NCBI GenBank assembly: GCA_023376005.1 | Contig: CM042181.1 | Span: forward strand, 22,261,011-22,325,010 | Origin: Doryteuthis pealeii | Lineage: Eukaryota; Mollusca; Cephalopoda; Myopsida; Loliginidae | Reading direction: 5' to 3' | DNA length: 64,000 nucleotides | Part shown: piece after piece, positions 21,747 to 33,844 of the stretch | Layout: each line of letters begins with the position of its first letter | How positions within the stretch are numbered: position 1 is the stretch's first letter | The notes under the pieces: generated by a model | What the model saw: the letters and a program-made list of their open reading frames with translations, nothing else | What the model was told of the DNA's origin: nothing | Databases searched by the model: none | Made by a program: the position numbers and the translations under genes

Positions 21747-22135
21747 ATGAGTGACCCAGAAAAAACAGAACCTAAATTATTTATTTTCCCATTAAACTAA
21801 CTCTAACCCTTGTTGGACTTAAACTTTTTTTACAAAATTAAAAATAACATTCTATTATAAAATTTGTGGGTTCTGTTTTTTTCTGGGTCACCCTGTAATA
21901 TTATGTTACTCAAATAGGGGGGTTTAGGGTTAGGGTTTTAAGGTTAGTTTAATGGGGGAAAAAATAATTTGGGTTCTGTTTTTTCTGGGTCACCCTGTAT
22001 TATGATGTTGCTCTACTAGGGGAGTTTATGGGGTTAGGGTTGGGTTTTAGGGTTGGGGTTTAGGGTTAGTTTAATGGGAAAATAAATAATTTGGGTTTGT
22101 TTTTTTCTGGGTCACCTTGTCATGTTACTCAACTT
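21747..22135. mobile_element. Mariner-like MITE with tandemly repeated right arm
   Basis: Left end GTGACCCAGAAAAAACAGAACC at 21751 is inverted relative to GGGTTCTGTTTTTTTCTGGG ... TCACCCTG at 21868-21894. The right arm is then repeated twice (ends near 21998 and 22118), with telomere-like TTTAGGGTTAGGG and AGTTTAATGGG before each. The same core occurs in MITE family M. The ends resemble Tc1/mariner inverted repeats. Confidence 0.7.
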
Positions 22136-23040
22136 GGAAATAACCGAAATTTTTTTTTTTTTTTTTTTTTAAAGAACAAATGACATATTTAGTTTTTGTT
22201 TTGTTTGTTTATCTTAAGCAAAGAAGAAGACAATGATTTATTTTCACACATTACACAATATAAACTACAATGGTTACCCTGCACTTCCATAAACAATGTT
22301 TTTTTTTTTTATCTTTTAGAGAAATTCTAAAAGAAGATATAAGAAGAAAACAAAGGTTTATTTACGCACATTACACAATATAAACAAGGTCACACAAAAC
22401 AAAACAAAGAACGTAATGTTGGTTGTTGTATTAATGTGTGGAAGATGATCACTTATTAGGACTGAGCCTTTTCTAGTAATGACCATCTCAGTGGGATTTT
22501 TTTTTGGGGGGGGGATAGTTTAAAAGTTGATTAAAGTGATAGAATACAAAAAAGATCTAAAGTTTTTGGAAAGAGGCTACTTGCCGGTCCTGGTCAAATA
22601 GAAAAACCCGCTTTTAGGCTTATTTAGCCGGTCCTCGTAAAATAAAATAAAAAATACTTTTATGTTTATTTTACTGTCGCTGTATATCATTTTTTAAATT
22701 TTTTTATTATGAATGCAAGTAAAATGTTGAAACAACAACACACATTTAACACTAAAGTTTATTTATATTTATATTTTGTGAAGGATAAAGATACTAAAAA
22801 TTCTTTCGATTTACGTAGCCGAACCACCTATCAAAATAATTTTAACGTAATTATTAATAAAAAATCAAAAAAGACTAATAACCAAAATTCGCAAATAGGA
22901 CCATTCATTAAAATTATGCAAAAAGTACCATTTAAACGGGCTAATTTGTAGTAAAATACGTATAAAAAACTAAGTAGCTCCGAAATGAGAATTAGCCAAT
23001 GAGAATCGAGTATTCGATATATAAACAAAGTAAAAAAAAA
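22136..23040. other. AT-rich stretch, upstream of a small frame
   Basis: Contains a near-duplicate pair (TTTATTTTCACACATTACACAATATAAAC-like at 22238 and 22358) and two GCCGGTCCT words at 22583 and 22629. A TATA-like ATATATAAAC lies at 23016. No gene seen. Confidence 0.4.
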
Positions 23041-23169
23041 ATGGCCACTTCGAGTGAAGAAGAAGCGAGAAAAAATGTTTTATGTGCATTTTACCTTTTA
23101 GAACAAAGAAAAAATAATAGTATTTCGCATACATGTGACAACAAGCACAATTCTAAGAAACGTAAATAA
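23041..23169 (+). CDS. 42-residue frame resembling a Harbinger-type transposase N-terminus
   Basis: ATG at 23041 opens MATSSEEEARKNVLCAFYLL, ending in SKKRK and TAA. PIF/Harbinger transposases often begin with a short acidic stretch (SSxEE) followed by a hydrophobic -Leu-Leu- helix and basic residues. Here the frame stops after 42 codons with no DDE domain downstream, so at most a relic. A TATA-like box lies 25 bp upstream. Similarity is loose and rests on recall. Confidence 0.25.
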   Translation: MATSSEEEARKNVLCAFYLLEQRKNNSISHTCDNKHNSKKRK

Positions 23170-23221
23170 CGAGTAATATTTCTTTCGTGTAGCAAACTGA
23201 CTTTTTAGGTAATAAAGGACT

Positions 23222-23360
23222 ATTTGCTCGTAAATTCCTACCATAAAATAAACTGAACCCCCATTTTATGTCCGTCTTTTTGCAATAAATGTTTTATTTT
23301 TCTTGCACCCGTTATTTTACAATACTAAATATATTTCTTTATTTTAATATTCACTTCAAT
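23222..23360. mobile_element. Fragment of MITE family K
   Basis: Shares TAAATTCCTACCATAAAATA and TTTTTCTTGCACCCGTTATT with 12817-13688. Confidence 0.75.
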
Positions 23361-23364
23361 GTTA

Positions 23365-23470
23365 TATCGTCCGAAACGTTGTACAAATAACAATGAAGAT
23401 GGGGACAATAGTCCGAATAACGCAGATAATAGTAATCATCAAGCCTCATCTCAAACATTCAGAGAAATAA
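23365..23470 (+). repeat. Fragment of repeat family H (GGCCGAAACGTTG)
   Basis: Contains GTCCGAAACGTTGTACAAAT and ACAATAGTCCGAATAACG, shared with 43.7, 44.0, 49.8, 58.6, 58.9 and 63.2 kb. The CTGAAGA half of the core is missing here. Confidence 0.7.
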
Positions 23471-23631
23471 AAAAAAAAAATCTTCACATAAAATAAAGAA
23501 AATGGCATTACTTTTTGACTCACCCTCGTACTTTATAAAAAGCTGTCTTCATAGAAAATATCTTTTCTATTAAGGCATTCATTTTTGTAATAAAAATACC
23601 TTATTTCTTTAATCTGGTACGTATGGGGGGG

Positions 23632-24030
23632 GGCGAAACCTGAAAGACATCCTCTATGGAGAGCTTACGTCTGGTAAAAGACAGATTGGTCGCCCCCAGC
23701 TACGATTCAAGGTCTGCAAGAATGATATCAGGTGCTTTGGCATTGCCCCTTCCAGCTGGGAAAATTTGGTTCAGGACCGCCCTTGGTGGTGGCAGAATCT
23801 CCATAGAGGACTGCTCATGTCAGAAGTCACCCTGACACAACACCACGAAGCTAAGAGGTCCAGAAGAAAGCAGCGGCAACAAAGCACCGGCACATCAACA
23901 TCTTCAGGGACAGCTTTCAAATGCAACATCTGTGGTCGAGAATGTTTTTCAAACATCGGACTTCACAGTCACAGGAGTCGTAACTTCAGGGGCAAATAAA
24001 AAACTTTATCATAGTCTTCCAAGACTGAAA
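23632..24030 (+). pseudogene. LINE C-terminal zinc-finger tail, copy 2
   Basis: Longer than the copy at 17.7 kb. The frame reads GKRQIGRPQLRFKVCKNDIR (family: GxRxxGRPxLRFKDxCKRDM), then SSWENLVQDRPWWWQNLHRG and TAFKCNICGRECFSNIGLHS. The last zinc-binding Cys of the finger is lost (SRNFRGK, stop at 23997-23999). A Helitron is inserted in its 3' UTR. Confidence 0.75.
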
Positions 24031-24664
24031 TCTTATTATAATGGAGATTGTGTGTTTTTATGTCTGTAACCGAAACTATATCATACTCAAGTTACAATTC
24101 CCTTAGTTATTGACGTCACATTCACCATGAATTTATTTTATTTTAACCTCAATTATTAATTAAATTGTTTTACATTATTAATACTGTTAACCATAGCTAC
24201 ATACTAAATGACATGCAATTATATTTATATATACAACAAAATAGCGGTTTACAGTGTGAACAGGGGGGGGCTAATTTGCATATTGATATTTAAAATGTGA
24301 TTTTAATAAATATGTGCTTAGTATTATTGATTTCTAACTGTTTGGTTTTATTTTAATGAATATAAGCAAAAATCTCTTCAATAAATCTTAAATGAAATCC
24401 ATTAACAAGAAAAAATAACTGTCATTTTATTCTTTACTTCCTCTTTTAACTAAATACTTAAATTAGAAAAAATAACAATGAAAGACGAGAGTGATGGAAG
24501 ATTAAGTTTCAGTTGTTCTATTTATTCGATTATACCCCCCCCCTCTGTTTCAAATCTTTTTATCTACATTCTTATTTAGTTTCATTAGCCTTTCTAATTT
24601 AATACAATATTTTATTACATTAAAACTTAAATACTTGCACCCGGAGGGTGCATATATTTGCTAG
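24031..24664 (+). mobile_element. Non-autonomous Helitron, copy 2
   Basis: 5' end TCTTATTATAATGGAG after an A at 24030; 3' end hairpin GCACCCGGAGGGTGC, ATATATTTG, CTAG at 24661-24664 followed by T. 634 bp. About 90% similar to the copy at 5974. Confidence 0.8.
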
Positions 24665-25082
24665 TGCCAATAATGATGGAGGATGTGGAAGGACATCCAC
24701 CTCTCGTAAAGTTTTTATCATTTCTTGGATTTCTTTCAAAAATAAAAAATAAAAATCTTTTAATCAAGAGATGAACATGGGTTTGATTAACGATCAAATA
24801 TCTTAGAAAAGAAAATAATCACTTTCAAGTTTTCCCCAATGAATAAATACACCCATTAGCTACAATCTAATCAGAAGAGATAAGTACCATGTTAAAATTA
24901 TCTACATATAAAAGGGTTGACTAAGTAAAAGGGTGAACATATACACATATAGCATTAATAATTTCTTAATTCAGGTTATACACAGAGGGTTAGTGATGGC
25001 TTAAAATGGTTGGAAATCTTACTTTCATTAGAAGTGAAGGAGATTTTTTGGGTTGTTTTTTTGTTTTTTTCCCCTCTATTCA
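24665..25082. other. LINE 3' flank and AT-rich text
   Basis: The first tens of bases may continue the LINE 3' UTR interrupted by the Helitron. No gene seen. Confidence 0.4.
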
Positions 25083-26650
25083 TAATAATAATAATAATAA
25101 TTAAATTTATTGTGTACAGTGCTCAGCTGCACCACAACTCATCAAAGTCTCATGTCTAGTACACAGAATAATGTATTAGTGTCAGGAACATGAATAGCAT
25201 ACAGTAATAATATACATGTATGTGTACAGTGCTCAGGTGCACCACAATTCATCAAAGTCTCATGTCTAGTACACAGAATAATGTATTAGTGTCAGGAACA
25301 TGAATAGCGTACAGTAATAATATACATGTATGTGTACAGTGCTCAGGTGCACCACAACTCATCAAAGTCTCATGTCTAGTACATAGAATAATGTATTAGT
25401 GTCAGGAACATGAATAGCATACAGTAATAATATACATGTATGTGTACAGTGCTCAGGTGCACCACAACTCATCAAAGTCTCATGTCTAGTACATAGAATA
25501 ATGTATTAGTGTCAGGAACATGAATAGCATACAGTAATAATATACATGTATGTGTACAGTGCTCAGGTGCACCACAACTCATCAAAGTCTCATGTCTAGT
25601 ACATAGAATAATGTATTAGTGTCAGGAACATGAATAGCATACAGTAATAATATACATGTATGTGTACAGTGCTCAGGTGCACCACAACTCATCAAAGTCT
25701 CATGTCTAGTACATAGAATAATGTATTAGTGTCAGGAACATGAATAGCATACAGTAATAATATACATGTATGTGTACAGTGCTCAGGTGCACCACAACTC
25801 ATCAAAGTCTCATGTCTAGTACATAGAATAATGTATTAGTGTCAGGAACATGAATAGCATACAGTAATAATATACATGTATGTGTACAGTGCTCAGGTGC
25901 ACCACAACTCATCAAAGTCTCATGTCTAGTACATAGAATAATGTATTAGTGTCAGGAACATGAATAGCATACAGTAATAATATACATGTATGTGTACAGT
26001 GCTCAGGTGCACCACAACTCATCAAAGTCTCATGTCTAGTACATAGAATAATGTATTAGTGTCAGGAACATGAATAGTATACAGTAATAATATACATGTA
26101 TGTGTACAGTGCTCAGGTGCACCACAACTCATCAAAGTCTCATGTCTAGTACATAGAATAATGTATTAGTGTCAAGAACATGAATAGCATACAGTAATAA
26201 TATACATGTATGTGTACAGTGCTCAGGTGCACCACAATTCATCAAAGTCTCATGTCAAGTACATAGAATAATGTATTAGTGTCAGGAACATGAATAGCAT
26301 ACAGTAATAATATACATGTATGTGTACAGTGCTCAGGTGCACCACAACTCATCAAAGTCTCATGTCTAGTGCATAGAATAATGTATTAGTGTCAAGAACA
26401 TGAATAGCATACAGTAATAATATACATGTATGTGTACAGTGCTCAGGTGCACCACAATTCATCAAAGTCTCATGTATAGTACATAGAATAATGTATTAGT
26501 GTCAGGAACATGAACAGCATACAGTAATAATATACATGTATGTGTACAGTGCTCAGGTGCACCACAACTCATCAAAGTATCATGTCTAGTACACAGAATA
26601 ATGTATTAGTGTCAGGAACATGAACAGTTCACAGTAGTAATATGCATGCA
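25083..26650 (-). repeat. 110-bp tandem repeat, about 14 units, forming a LINE 3' UTR
   Basis: TGTGTACAGTGCTCAG recurs every 110 bp from 25111 to 26541. Units differ by only a few substitutions (for example ACACAG/ACATAG). An (ATT)n run at 25083-25105 closes the array, and on the other side lies the minus-strand LINE tail (26693-27004). On the minus strand the order is therefore coding end, 14 units, (ATT)n tail. The sister copies at 37.2 and 51.1 kb have a single unit between the same two landmarks. Confidence 0.92.
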
Positions 26651-26692
26651 CGTGTGTGCATATGTATGTGGAGAGTGGCATCAGGTATAGTG

Positions 26693-27004
26693 TCAGCGGA
26701 CTACAGGAAGCATGGAGGCTTTGAAAGATTCAGTGCTTCGGCAGTCTACAACAGACGCGGGCAGTTTATTCCATGTCTCCGCAACTCTGAGCGTGAAACA
26801 ATGTTTCCGAAAGTCACGTGAGCAGTGCTGTTTTCTGACTTTGTAGGCATGCCCACGTGTGTTGGAAAGATGGAGATCAAAAAGGTGCTCAAGAAAAAAG
26901 AAAGGAAAAAAAAAAACTAGTTTAAGGGTGTTTTTCTTCTTTTTTTTTTTCATCCTCATGTCATGCTCGTAGCATGGATATCTCTCACCAAACGTCCCTA
27001 TCAT
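26693..27004 (-). pseudogene. LINE reverse-transcriptase C-terminal end (WN-LP type)
   Basis: The frame has NTRGHAYKVRKQHCSRDFRK then FTLRVAETWNKLPASVVDCR and STESFKASM, the widely conserved end of CR1/Jockey-type LINE proteins (R..F..RV...WN.LP..VV...S...FK..L). An A/T-rich insertion is translated as poly-Lys and poly-Phe (about 26885-26955), showing decay. The stop is at 26693-26695. Confidence 0.7.
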
Positions 27005-27290
27005 TCACTGCCTCTAGCGGGTCTTCTACACAATATCTAATATCCACACAGAGCTGCTCGATATAGATCTGCTGGACGGCCAGCTTCGGGGTTCCCATGT
27101 GCTGACTTCCACAGGAGAATGTCGCTTATGAGTTAATCTTTGCTTCTCCAGCAGCGTCCAGCATGTCTTGTTCATCTCACTCTGATGGTTTGTGTGATAG
27201 GAGGCTAGTGGCCATACAGCTATCTTCTTGTGGGATGTTGTCTCCACGATTTGTTTAAGATCACATGCAATATTCTTGTGCAGCTTCCAT
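27005..27290 (-). pseudogene. Second LINE C-terminal remnant, frame-shifted
   Basis: In mixed minus frames one reads SHGNPEAGRPADLYRAAL- and PKLAVQQIYIEQLCVDIRYC-like text, matching the known LINE tail LLWxPxxGRxxxGRPARTYIxQLCxDTGxxxEDLPxAMxDRDxW. Several frame breaks. Confidence 0.5.
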
Positions 27291-27517
27291 CTAGTTTATC
27301 CTCGTGATGTAAACAAACAAAAAAAAAAAATACTTTTTTCTAACTTAAGCTTATCTCTGCTAAAAAAGTAAATAAATAAAAATCAAAAAATTTTAAATCT
27401 CAGATGCCAAAACCTAAAGTTTTATCAAAAAACAACTTCCTCAACCAAAGAAATTTGAAGAAATTCTACAAATGATATCAAAATTAACATAAACAGTATA
27501 ATAAATATATTTGTAAA

Positions 27518-27655
27518 AAATTTCATTTTACTATGCAAATGCATTGAAATTTCATTTTACAATGAAAATGCATTGAAAATTTCATTTTACTATAAAAATC
27601 CGTTGAAATTTCCATTTACTATGAAAATGCACTGAAAATTTGTTTAACTCTATAT
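27518..27655. repeat. About 33-bp minisatellite, 4 units
   Basis: Unit type TTTCATTTTACTATGAAAAT then GCATTGAAA. Related to the arrays at 39760-40160 and 53505-53830. A single unit with the same right flank (AATTTGTTTAACTATATCAA) sits at 28022-28090. Confidence 0.85.
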
Positions 27656-27669
27656 CAAATGTTTTGTTT

Positions 27670-27703
27670 TGTCTCTCCCCCCCCTCTCTCTCTCTCTCTC
27701 TCA

Positions 27704-27740
<37 letters not shown>

Positions 27741-28012
27741 AAAGACAGATAAATATTTCCCCATTATAAATATCACCACCCTACGATAAACATTACAAAG
27801 GATATTTTTATTTAAGAAAGTTAAAAAACAGCTGATTTAAAGTAACTGAGTTGCCTCCCTTGGGCTGAAGAAATTTCAACAATTTAATGATTTTCTTCTA
27901 GCGAATTTGGAACTTAACATATTTTGCTTATAATAAGCAATTCAATTATATAGATATATATAGATGTGTGCGTGTGTGTGTGTGTGTGGTGTGTGTGTGT
28001 GTGTATGTATAA
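27670..28012. repeat. CT/CA and TG microsatellites
   Basis: (CT)n-(CA)n at about 27675-27737. (TG)n at about 27967-28006 is itself flanked by inverted AAGCAATTCAATTATA and complement. Confidence 0.9.
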
Positions 28013-28198
28013 TTGAATTGCTTATATGATTTTTTTACTCTAAAAATGCATTGGAAATTTGTTTAACTATATCAAATGTTTTGTTTTGTCCTCTCTCTTC
28101 AAAACAAATACTTCGCAATTGTAAATATGTGTATATATATATATATATATATATGTTGTAATTTAGGGGTCTCCGTATGCTTCTCGGTATATATTTTT

Positions 28199-28529
28199 AT
28201 GTCGTTTTTATGTTGAAGTTGGGCGTTATTATGAAGCATTTAAAAATAAATGAAGGAACTCGATGTTATGGAGTATTGGATTCAATTATTTTTTATTATT
28301 TGTTATCATAAATTTTCGGGATTGTTAAATTTTGGGGAGTGTCTAACAACAAAGATAAAGGATCCGTTCAACAGGAGCGACATTCATTTGAAGAAGGGAA
28401 TCTAACGATCCCAAAAATTTATGAGAATAAATAATAATAAAAAATAAGTGAATCCAATACTCCATAACATAGAGTTCCTTCATTTATTTTTAAATGCTTC
28501 GTAATAACGCCCAACTTCAACATAAAAAA

Positions 28530-28533
<4 letters not shown>
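28199..28533. mobile_element. Fold-back MITE between AT runs
   Basis: Arms of about 130 bp: TTATGTTGAAGTTGGGCGTT ... and AACGCCCAACTTCAACATAA are inverted, as are GAACTC..ATGTTATGGAGTATTGGATTC and complement. Spacer contains GGATCCGTTCAACAGG. Confidence 0.85.
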
Positions 28534-28566
<33 letters not shown>

Positions 28567-28689
28567 TGTTGATATTATGATTTCACACTCATATCTGGTG
28601 CCGGAATGTTTTTTGTAGAGTAGTTGAAAGTAGCCACTTCCATAATATGTGTTTAGCGTACTTTTCTAAAAGTGCTCAACTGAATAAAT

Positions 28690-28706
28690 AGGAGCTATAT
28701 GCTATA

Positions 28707-28754
<48 letters not shown>

Positions 28755-29120
28755 GAGAAAATGTGCTTAAATGAAGTCAGACCTAATTTTTTTGAAAGTT
28801 AATTCATTAATGGTTAATTAGGCGGGATTTAACTATTTAAATGTAAGGCTAAACAAATCGAGAAAAATCAATCTCTGTATGTACATTTAAATCTGTTAAG
28901 TCTCATCAGCAGAGCTATAGATACGAAGATCGCCTTGTGTGTGACTCGAAACCCGTATGTCGAAACGACACGCAAGCATCTTACCATCACACCAAACGGA
29001 AATCGCAATCTTTCATCACTTTGTTTAGGTATTAGTAGTACTCATATTCCTCTTTAGAGACTTATCGCACGACCTTACATTGCGTATTCTCCCAAATACT
29101 GTCGGCTGAAAATAGCTAGA

Positions 29121-29164
<44 letters not shown>

Positions 29165-29300
29165 ATTTATCCAAAACTTGGTAGTGAGGGATGATTCTAT
29201 ATGTGATTTCTAAGACACACACTGTATTATTATTGTATGATCCAGTATGTATAAATACAGGGAATCTTTAAATCACTAAACAGAGCTCAATGTATTTTTT
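28690..29300. repeat. AT runs, tRNA-like fragment and repeat E
   Basis: (AT)n at about 28701-28752 and 29130-29162. 28895-29000 read on the minus strand has TGGTGTGATGGTAAGATGC and GGGTTTCGAGTC (A and B box-like). 29160-29290 is repeat E (inverse of 9830-9945). 29300-29990 contains AT and TG runs only. Confidence 0.55.
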
Positions 29301-29674
29301 ATTTACTTCTTTATTTATATTTTAATATAAAATTGTTTTTTTTTCTGTCAATGTCTTTATTTGTCTGACTACCAAACCCATAAGAAGCTAAAACCTGAGA
29401 TGTATCTCTTTTTTTCTCATTCGATTTCCTGTCACCATGGTGACAACCTTATATTGTTAAAAAAAAAATTTATTTTTTTGTTTTTGTTTGAATTTATTTT
29501 TAAATTCTACTTTTTGTTTTTTGAGAAGTGCAATTTCATAAGTAAATTGATCCCCATCTGATGAGACTGAATTTTGGGGAGCTTATTAAATCAACTTAGA
29601 TTTATATAGTCCCCAATTTTGGTCGAAATAAATTTATTATGAAATTACGGTGTTGAGTTCTTCCTTCCTTTCTA

Positions 29675-29710
<36 letters not shown>

Positions 29711-29724
29711 GAATTGCTTTAACA

Positions 29725-29761
<37 letters not shown>

Positions 29762-30012
29762 AAGAATTAGATATCTTTAAGTTGATCAAATTGAGAAGTT
29801 CAATCTCATTTTGATGTTTGCAAAAAGATATAATTATTTCTAATCTGTATTGTATTATGCAGATTTCATTGATTGATTCTAATGGCAAGTCAATCAGTCT
29901 TGGGTTATTTTATACCTAGAGGTTAGGGAATTGCATTCACTGTACATTTATATCAATTCTTTTTTTTTTTGCACTGTTCTATTGCATATAAATAATTTGC
30001 AAACAGATTTAT

Positions 30013-30139
30013 TTGACTCATAGATGGGACCCTAACAGTTACTACCACTTTCTGTTTGAGTCAGAGTGGACCTGGAAGTAATGGCGATGTAGGGTACTCC
30101 ACACTTCCCAGAGCTCCAACATCGGAACCTCACCACTAG
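30013..30139 (+). repeat. R1 fragment
   Basis: From CATAGATGGGACCCTAACAG to the CCTCACCA position, then cut by the next element. Confidence 0.8.
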
Positions 30140-30142
30140 ATG

Positions 30143-30640
30143 CAGGGTAATTCTATGACAAATCATCCAGGCGATGTCACCCACCCCTTCAATTTTTCTG
30201 AAATTTTGTGCAAGTGTGGATTATGTTAAAGTTAGACACTCCGCAAAATTACTTAAAACTGGTTAACTTTAAGACTTTTTAATAGCATTTATGCTTTTAT
30301 AAACCAATTTTTAGTAGTAGGGAAGCTCTAGAACTCATTTTATAGACAAAAATAGATTACAAAAAGTCGCCATTTTTCGTGAACCCAACCAAATTTGGAG
30401 AGCTAAAAATCAACATAACTGTCAATTCTGTCGATTTTTAGCTCTCTCTAGAGCTTCCTTACTCCTAAAAATTGGTTTATAAAAGCATAAATGCTATTAA
30501 AATGTCTTAAAGTTAAACAGTTTTAAGTAATTGATGATTTCTCACATAACTTTGCCAATTTTTGGAATTGGAAGCTCAAATTGTGGGGAGTGTCTAACTT
30601 TAACATAATCCACAACAGTAGAAAATTTCAGGAAAAAAAA
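30143..30640. mobile_element. Fold-back element, copy 2 (truncated right end)
   Basis: Left end GGTAATTCTATGACAAATCA; arms share TCACCCACCCCTTCAATTTT and GGAATTGGAAGCTCAAAT with 16966-17539. Confidence 0.7.
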
Positions 30641-30784
30641 AGCCCAACAGTTTGGCATTCACTTGAATTGCGGCAAATTAAGCAGCTTAGTAATAGTAAA
30701 GCAAACTGTTATTTATAATTATTGAGGCAACCAATGTAGGAGAAGGAAACAAACTGAGCTCCACTTAAAAACTTGACCCTGCCA

Positions 30785-31130
30785 CATGGTGATGAAGGGG
30801 TGCTCCACATTCCCCAAACCTCCAAACTGGAACCTCACCATCAGATAGAGTTTAACGTCATTCCCAGGACATGTAGACCCTCAGTCACCGCCTTCTAGCA
30901 CTCATATGATAAAAAGGTTGGGGCTTGCCATAAGGGCAATAGGGTTGGGGCAATCATATCGGTGCTAGGGCTTGACATGACCAGCCGACTGATCGGAGGG
31001 CCTCTCCGAAAGCCTGTCTAGCCCAAGAAAGGTCCAAAGTGGAGTATTGCAAGTCATGAACTGCTCATCCACCTGGGCTCTATCCTTAAGCATCACGGGT
31101 CACCACCCACGGTCAACAGGTGGCCCCATT
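30785..31130 (+). repeat. R1 fragment
   Basis: Runs from GGTGATGAAGGGGTGCTCC to AACAGGTGGCCCCATTGG. 31131-31655 holds no recognised gene. Confidence 0.8.
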
Positions 31131-31654
31131 GGCGTAACAAGTAATTAAGTCTCAACTTTGTATGTGTCTCTCTATCACACGAGTTCCTCTCTCAATTATT
31201 TAGCCGACGATATTCAACGATGATGGGGATATATAACAGTAGGTAAATACAAATTCTTATCACCCAACAGATCAGTTTTATTGCAGCAATTTTTGTCCGT
31301 CAGACTAAACGGTCAGTTGAAGTCTGCACTGACCGTCTGACCCTGAGAAATTAAGTTTTCAAAAAGGGAGAACCATCATGCTGCACGGCTGTTCTATCCC
31401 CCCCCCCCTTGAAACACAAGTGCCACTCAAGACGTTTGGGTATTTGGTCCCATTGCTTCATCATTGACGTCTCGTTCGACATTTCAAGTACCGATTTCCT
31501 CCAAATTTGACAAAGAATTTAATGTTTGCTATTTATTTGAGTTTTGTCAGGTCGTAAAAATGCAGGTTACAACCATGATGACACCAGATGATGCTCTGAC
31601 TCACATTTATAGCTCACTTCCTCCAATCAATGCAATTACCTTATTAGGAATAGC

Positions 31655-31911
31655 AAGAATATGCACCCTCAAGATTTAAGTTTTAATATAGTAAAGTCGT
31701 CAGGGTAGCTTAAAGTCACTATCAGCCTGACAGTGAGGAAGTCTATCTCCTTTTCACTAGCACTAGAAAAAGGAGATTTTTTTTAGCGTCAGTGGTGGAG
31801 CACCACAATTACCATCAGCTCCTACTGCACAGATCCCTGTGCTATTCATACATTGAGTTGGCGAGGGCCGGTATCGAACCAGGAACATTGTTGTTCCAAG
31901 TCGGATTAGAA
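31655..31911 (-). repeat. Helitron-end fragment followed by SINE family S
   Basis: 31655-31690 resembles the Helitron terminus (AGCAAGAATATGCACCCTC then TTTAAGTTTTAATATA) with its hairpin lost. 31691-31911 is SINE S on the minus strand (B box GGTTCGATACC). 31912-32610 shows no gene. Confidence 0.6.
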
Positions 31912-32619
31912 AGACTAACAAAATTAAATAAGAACACATGTAAAGAGATTTCACTTATTTTAATTATATTCTAATTGGTTTCTATATAAAATCATTCATA
32001 GGATTGATTTTAACATGTTGGACAATAAAACAATAATAGTTGAGATCAGTGACACCATGTGATTATTTATTAAACCCCGTTCTGTTAAAACCAATATGCA
32101 AATTAACCACACCATATAAACCTTTATTTCTTAGTGATATATAAGACACATTGCAGGATTTTAAATGCACTAATAACATGGGCTGTTCTGAGGCAAATCT
32201 ATCTCAGATTTTCATAGAGAAAACGTTAATAAATAAGATTTATTCTATTCTATATATTAATGATTTTGATTATAAATTAAATACTCATTGATAAACTTAC
32301 ACAATTCCTGAGGGTATTTTGATGTAAGCAGTGACCGGCCAATTGATCAGAGGGCACCTCTCTGACCACCTGTCCAGATTGTTTAGTAACAGTTGCTTAA
32401 CACTATCTTCCGCCCCCCCCACCACCACCACTGCCCCCTCCCCCCCCCCATTCTTGTGTATCATAATTCACAAATTCTTCAATTATTTCCTATTGACTAC
32501 AAGTTGCAGGAAAATCATTTTAAGGGTTACTTCTCTCTCCTGATACTCCCGTCCTCCTACATACATTTCAATAATTTTGAAAGGAAAATCTTTGGATTGA
32601 ATTGATAGGTAAATATTCA

Positions 32620-33203
32620 GGGGAATGGGAAGGAGAAAGAGAAGAAGAAAGAGAAGAAGAAAGAGAAGAAGAAAGAGAATGTGGAGGAGGAGGAGGGAAA
32701 AATAGAGGAGAAAGAAGAAAATGAAAGGGAGAAAAAAGGAGAGAAAGGAAAAGAGAAAGGAAGGAGAGAGGGGTCGGGAGAAAGAGAGAAAATAAAAGGG
32801 AGGAAAGAAGAGAAAAGGAAAGAAAAAAAAGGAGAGAAAGGAAAACAAAAAGAGAGAATGAGGAAAAGAAATGAAAAGGGGGGGAGAGATTGGTGAAAGA
32901 TGAAGGAAAAAAGAGGAGAAAAGAGAAAGTAAGTATGAGAGAAGGAGGGAGAGAAAGGGAGAGATAGGGAAGAAAGAAAGAGAGGAGAGAGACAGAAAGA
33001 AAAAGAGGAGAGAGAGAGAAGAAAAAGAGAAAAAGAGAAAAATTAATCCAATAGAAATAAAATACAAATATGAAAATTCATCACCACTCAAAAAAAAAAA
33101 AATTTAATTTAAAAAATTAAAAACCAATAAAAGAAAAAGAAAAAAAAACAAAAGGAAATGGGGAGTTCTTCTTTGGTTTGAGGGGGGAGATAATAAAAAG
33201 GGT

Positions 33204-33253
<50 letters not shown>

Positions 33254-33280
33254 GAGAGAGAGAGAGTGAGAGAGAGGGTA
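32620..33280. repeat. Purine tract and (GA)n microsatellite
   Basis: GA-rich from 32620 to about 33050, and (GA)n at about 33206-33278. Long frames here are by-products. 33281-33844 contains C runs but no recognised gene. Confidence 0.95.
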
Positions 33281-33844
33281 GAGGGTGTGTGTAGGATTGA
33301 GCTGCAACCACCGACACGTCCCGACAAGCCTCCCCCCCCCGATTTATTGGGTGTGGGTGGAAGAGTCTACACCCTACCCCCCACCCCCCGTTCTGACAGC
33401 CTGTTCATCTTTTCTCTCTCTTAACAACATGACTTTGCCTGCAATGAGTCAATTGAGCCTTGCATTAGGCCCAACCCCTCCCTCTCCAAGATGAAGACGA
33501 AGATGCCATCATCAATGCCTTAGTGGAAAACAACGATGACAAACACCATCCATTTTGGCAGAAGAAAATAAACCTAATTAAACACACCCCACCCAATTAC
33601 AAAATGAATGACAGACGCTGCTAATGAACGGGGGAGGGGGAGCCATAATTATTACGATACCAAATTAATGAGGGGGGGGCTGCTTTCAGGATTTTTTTTT
33701 TTTTAAATCTAAACAAGTGGTCAACCAACTATTGATACCCCCCCTTCACCCCCCCCACCCCCACCCCCCTTTGCGGTAAATCAACAATTCATCAAGTAAT
33801 TTCTCTTGGATTGTTCCTAAAGAATAATGCTAAAAAGATTTGGC

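Noticed and set aside
25111..26650. Regular repeats suggestive of a CRISPR array
   Set aside because: The whole 110-bp period is conserved, so there are no variable spacers, and the context is a eukaryotic LINE tail.
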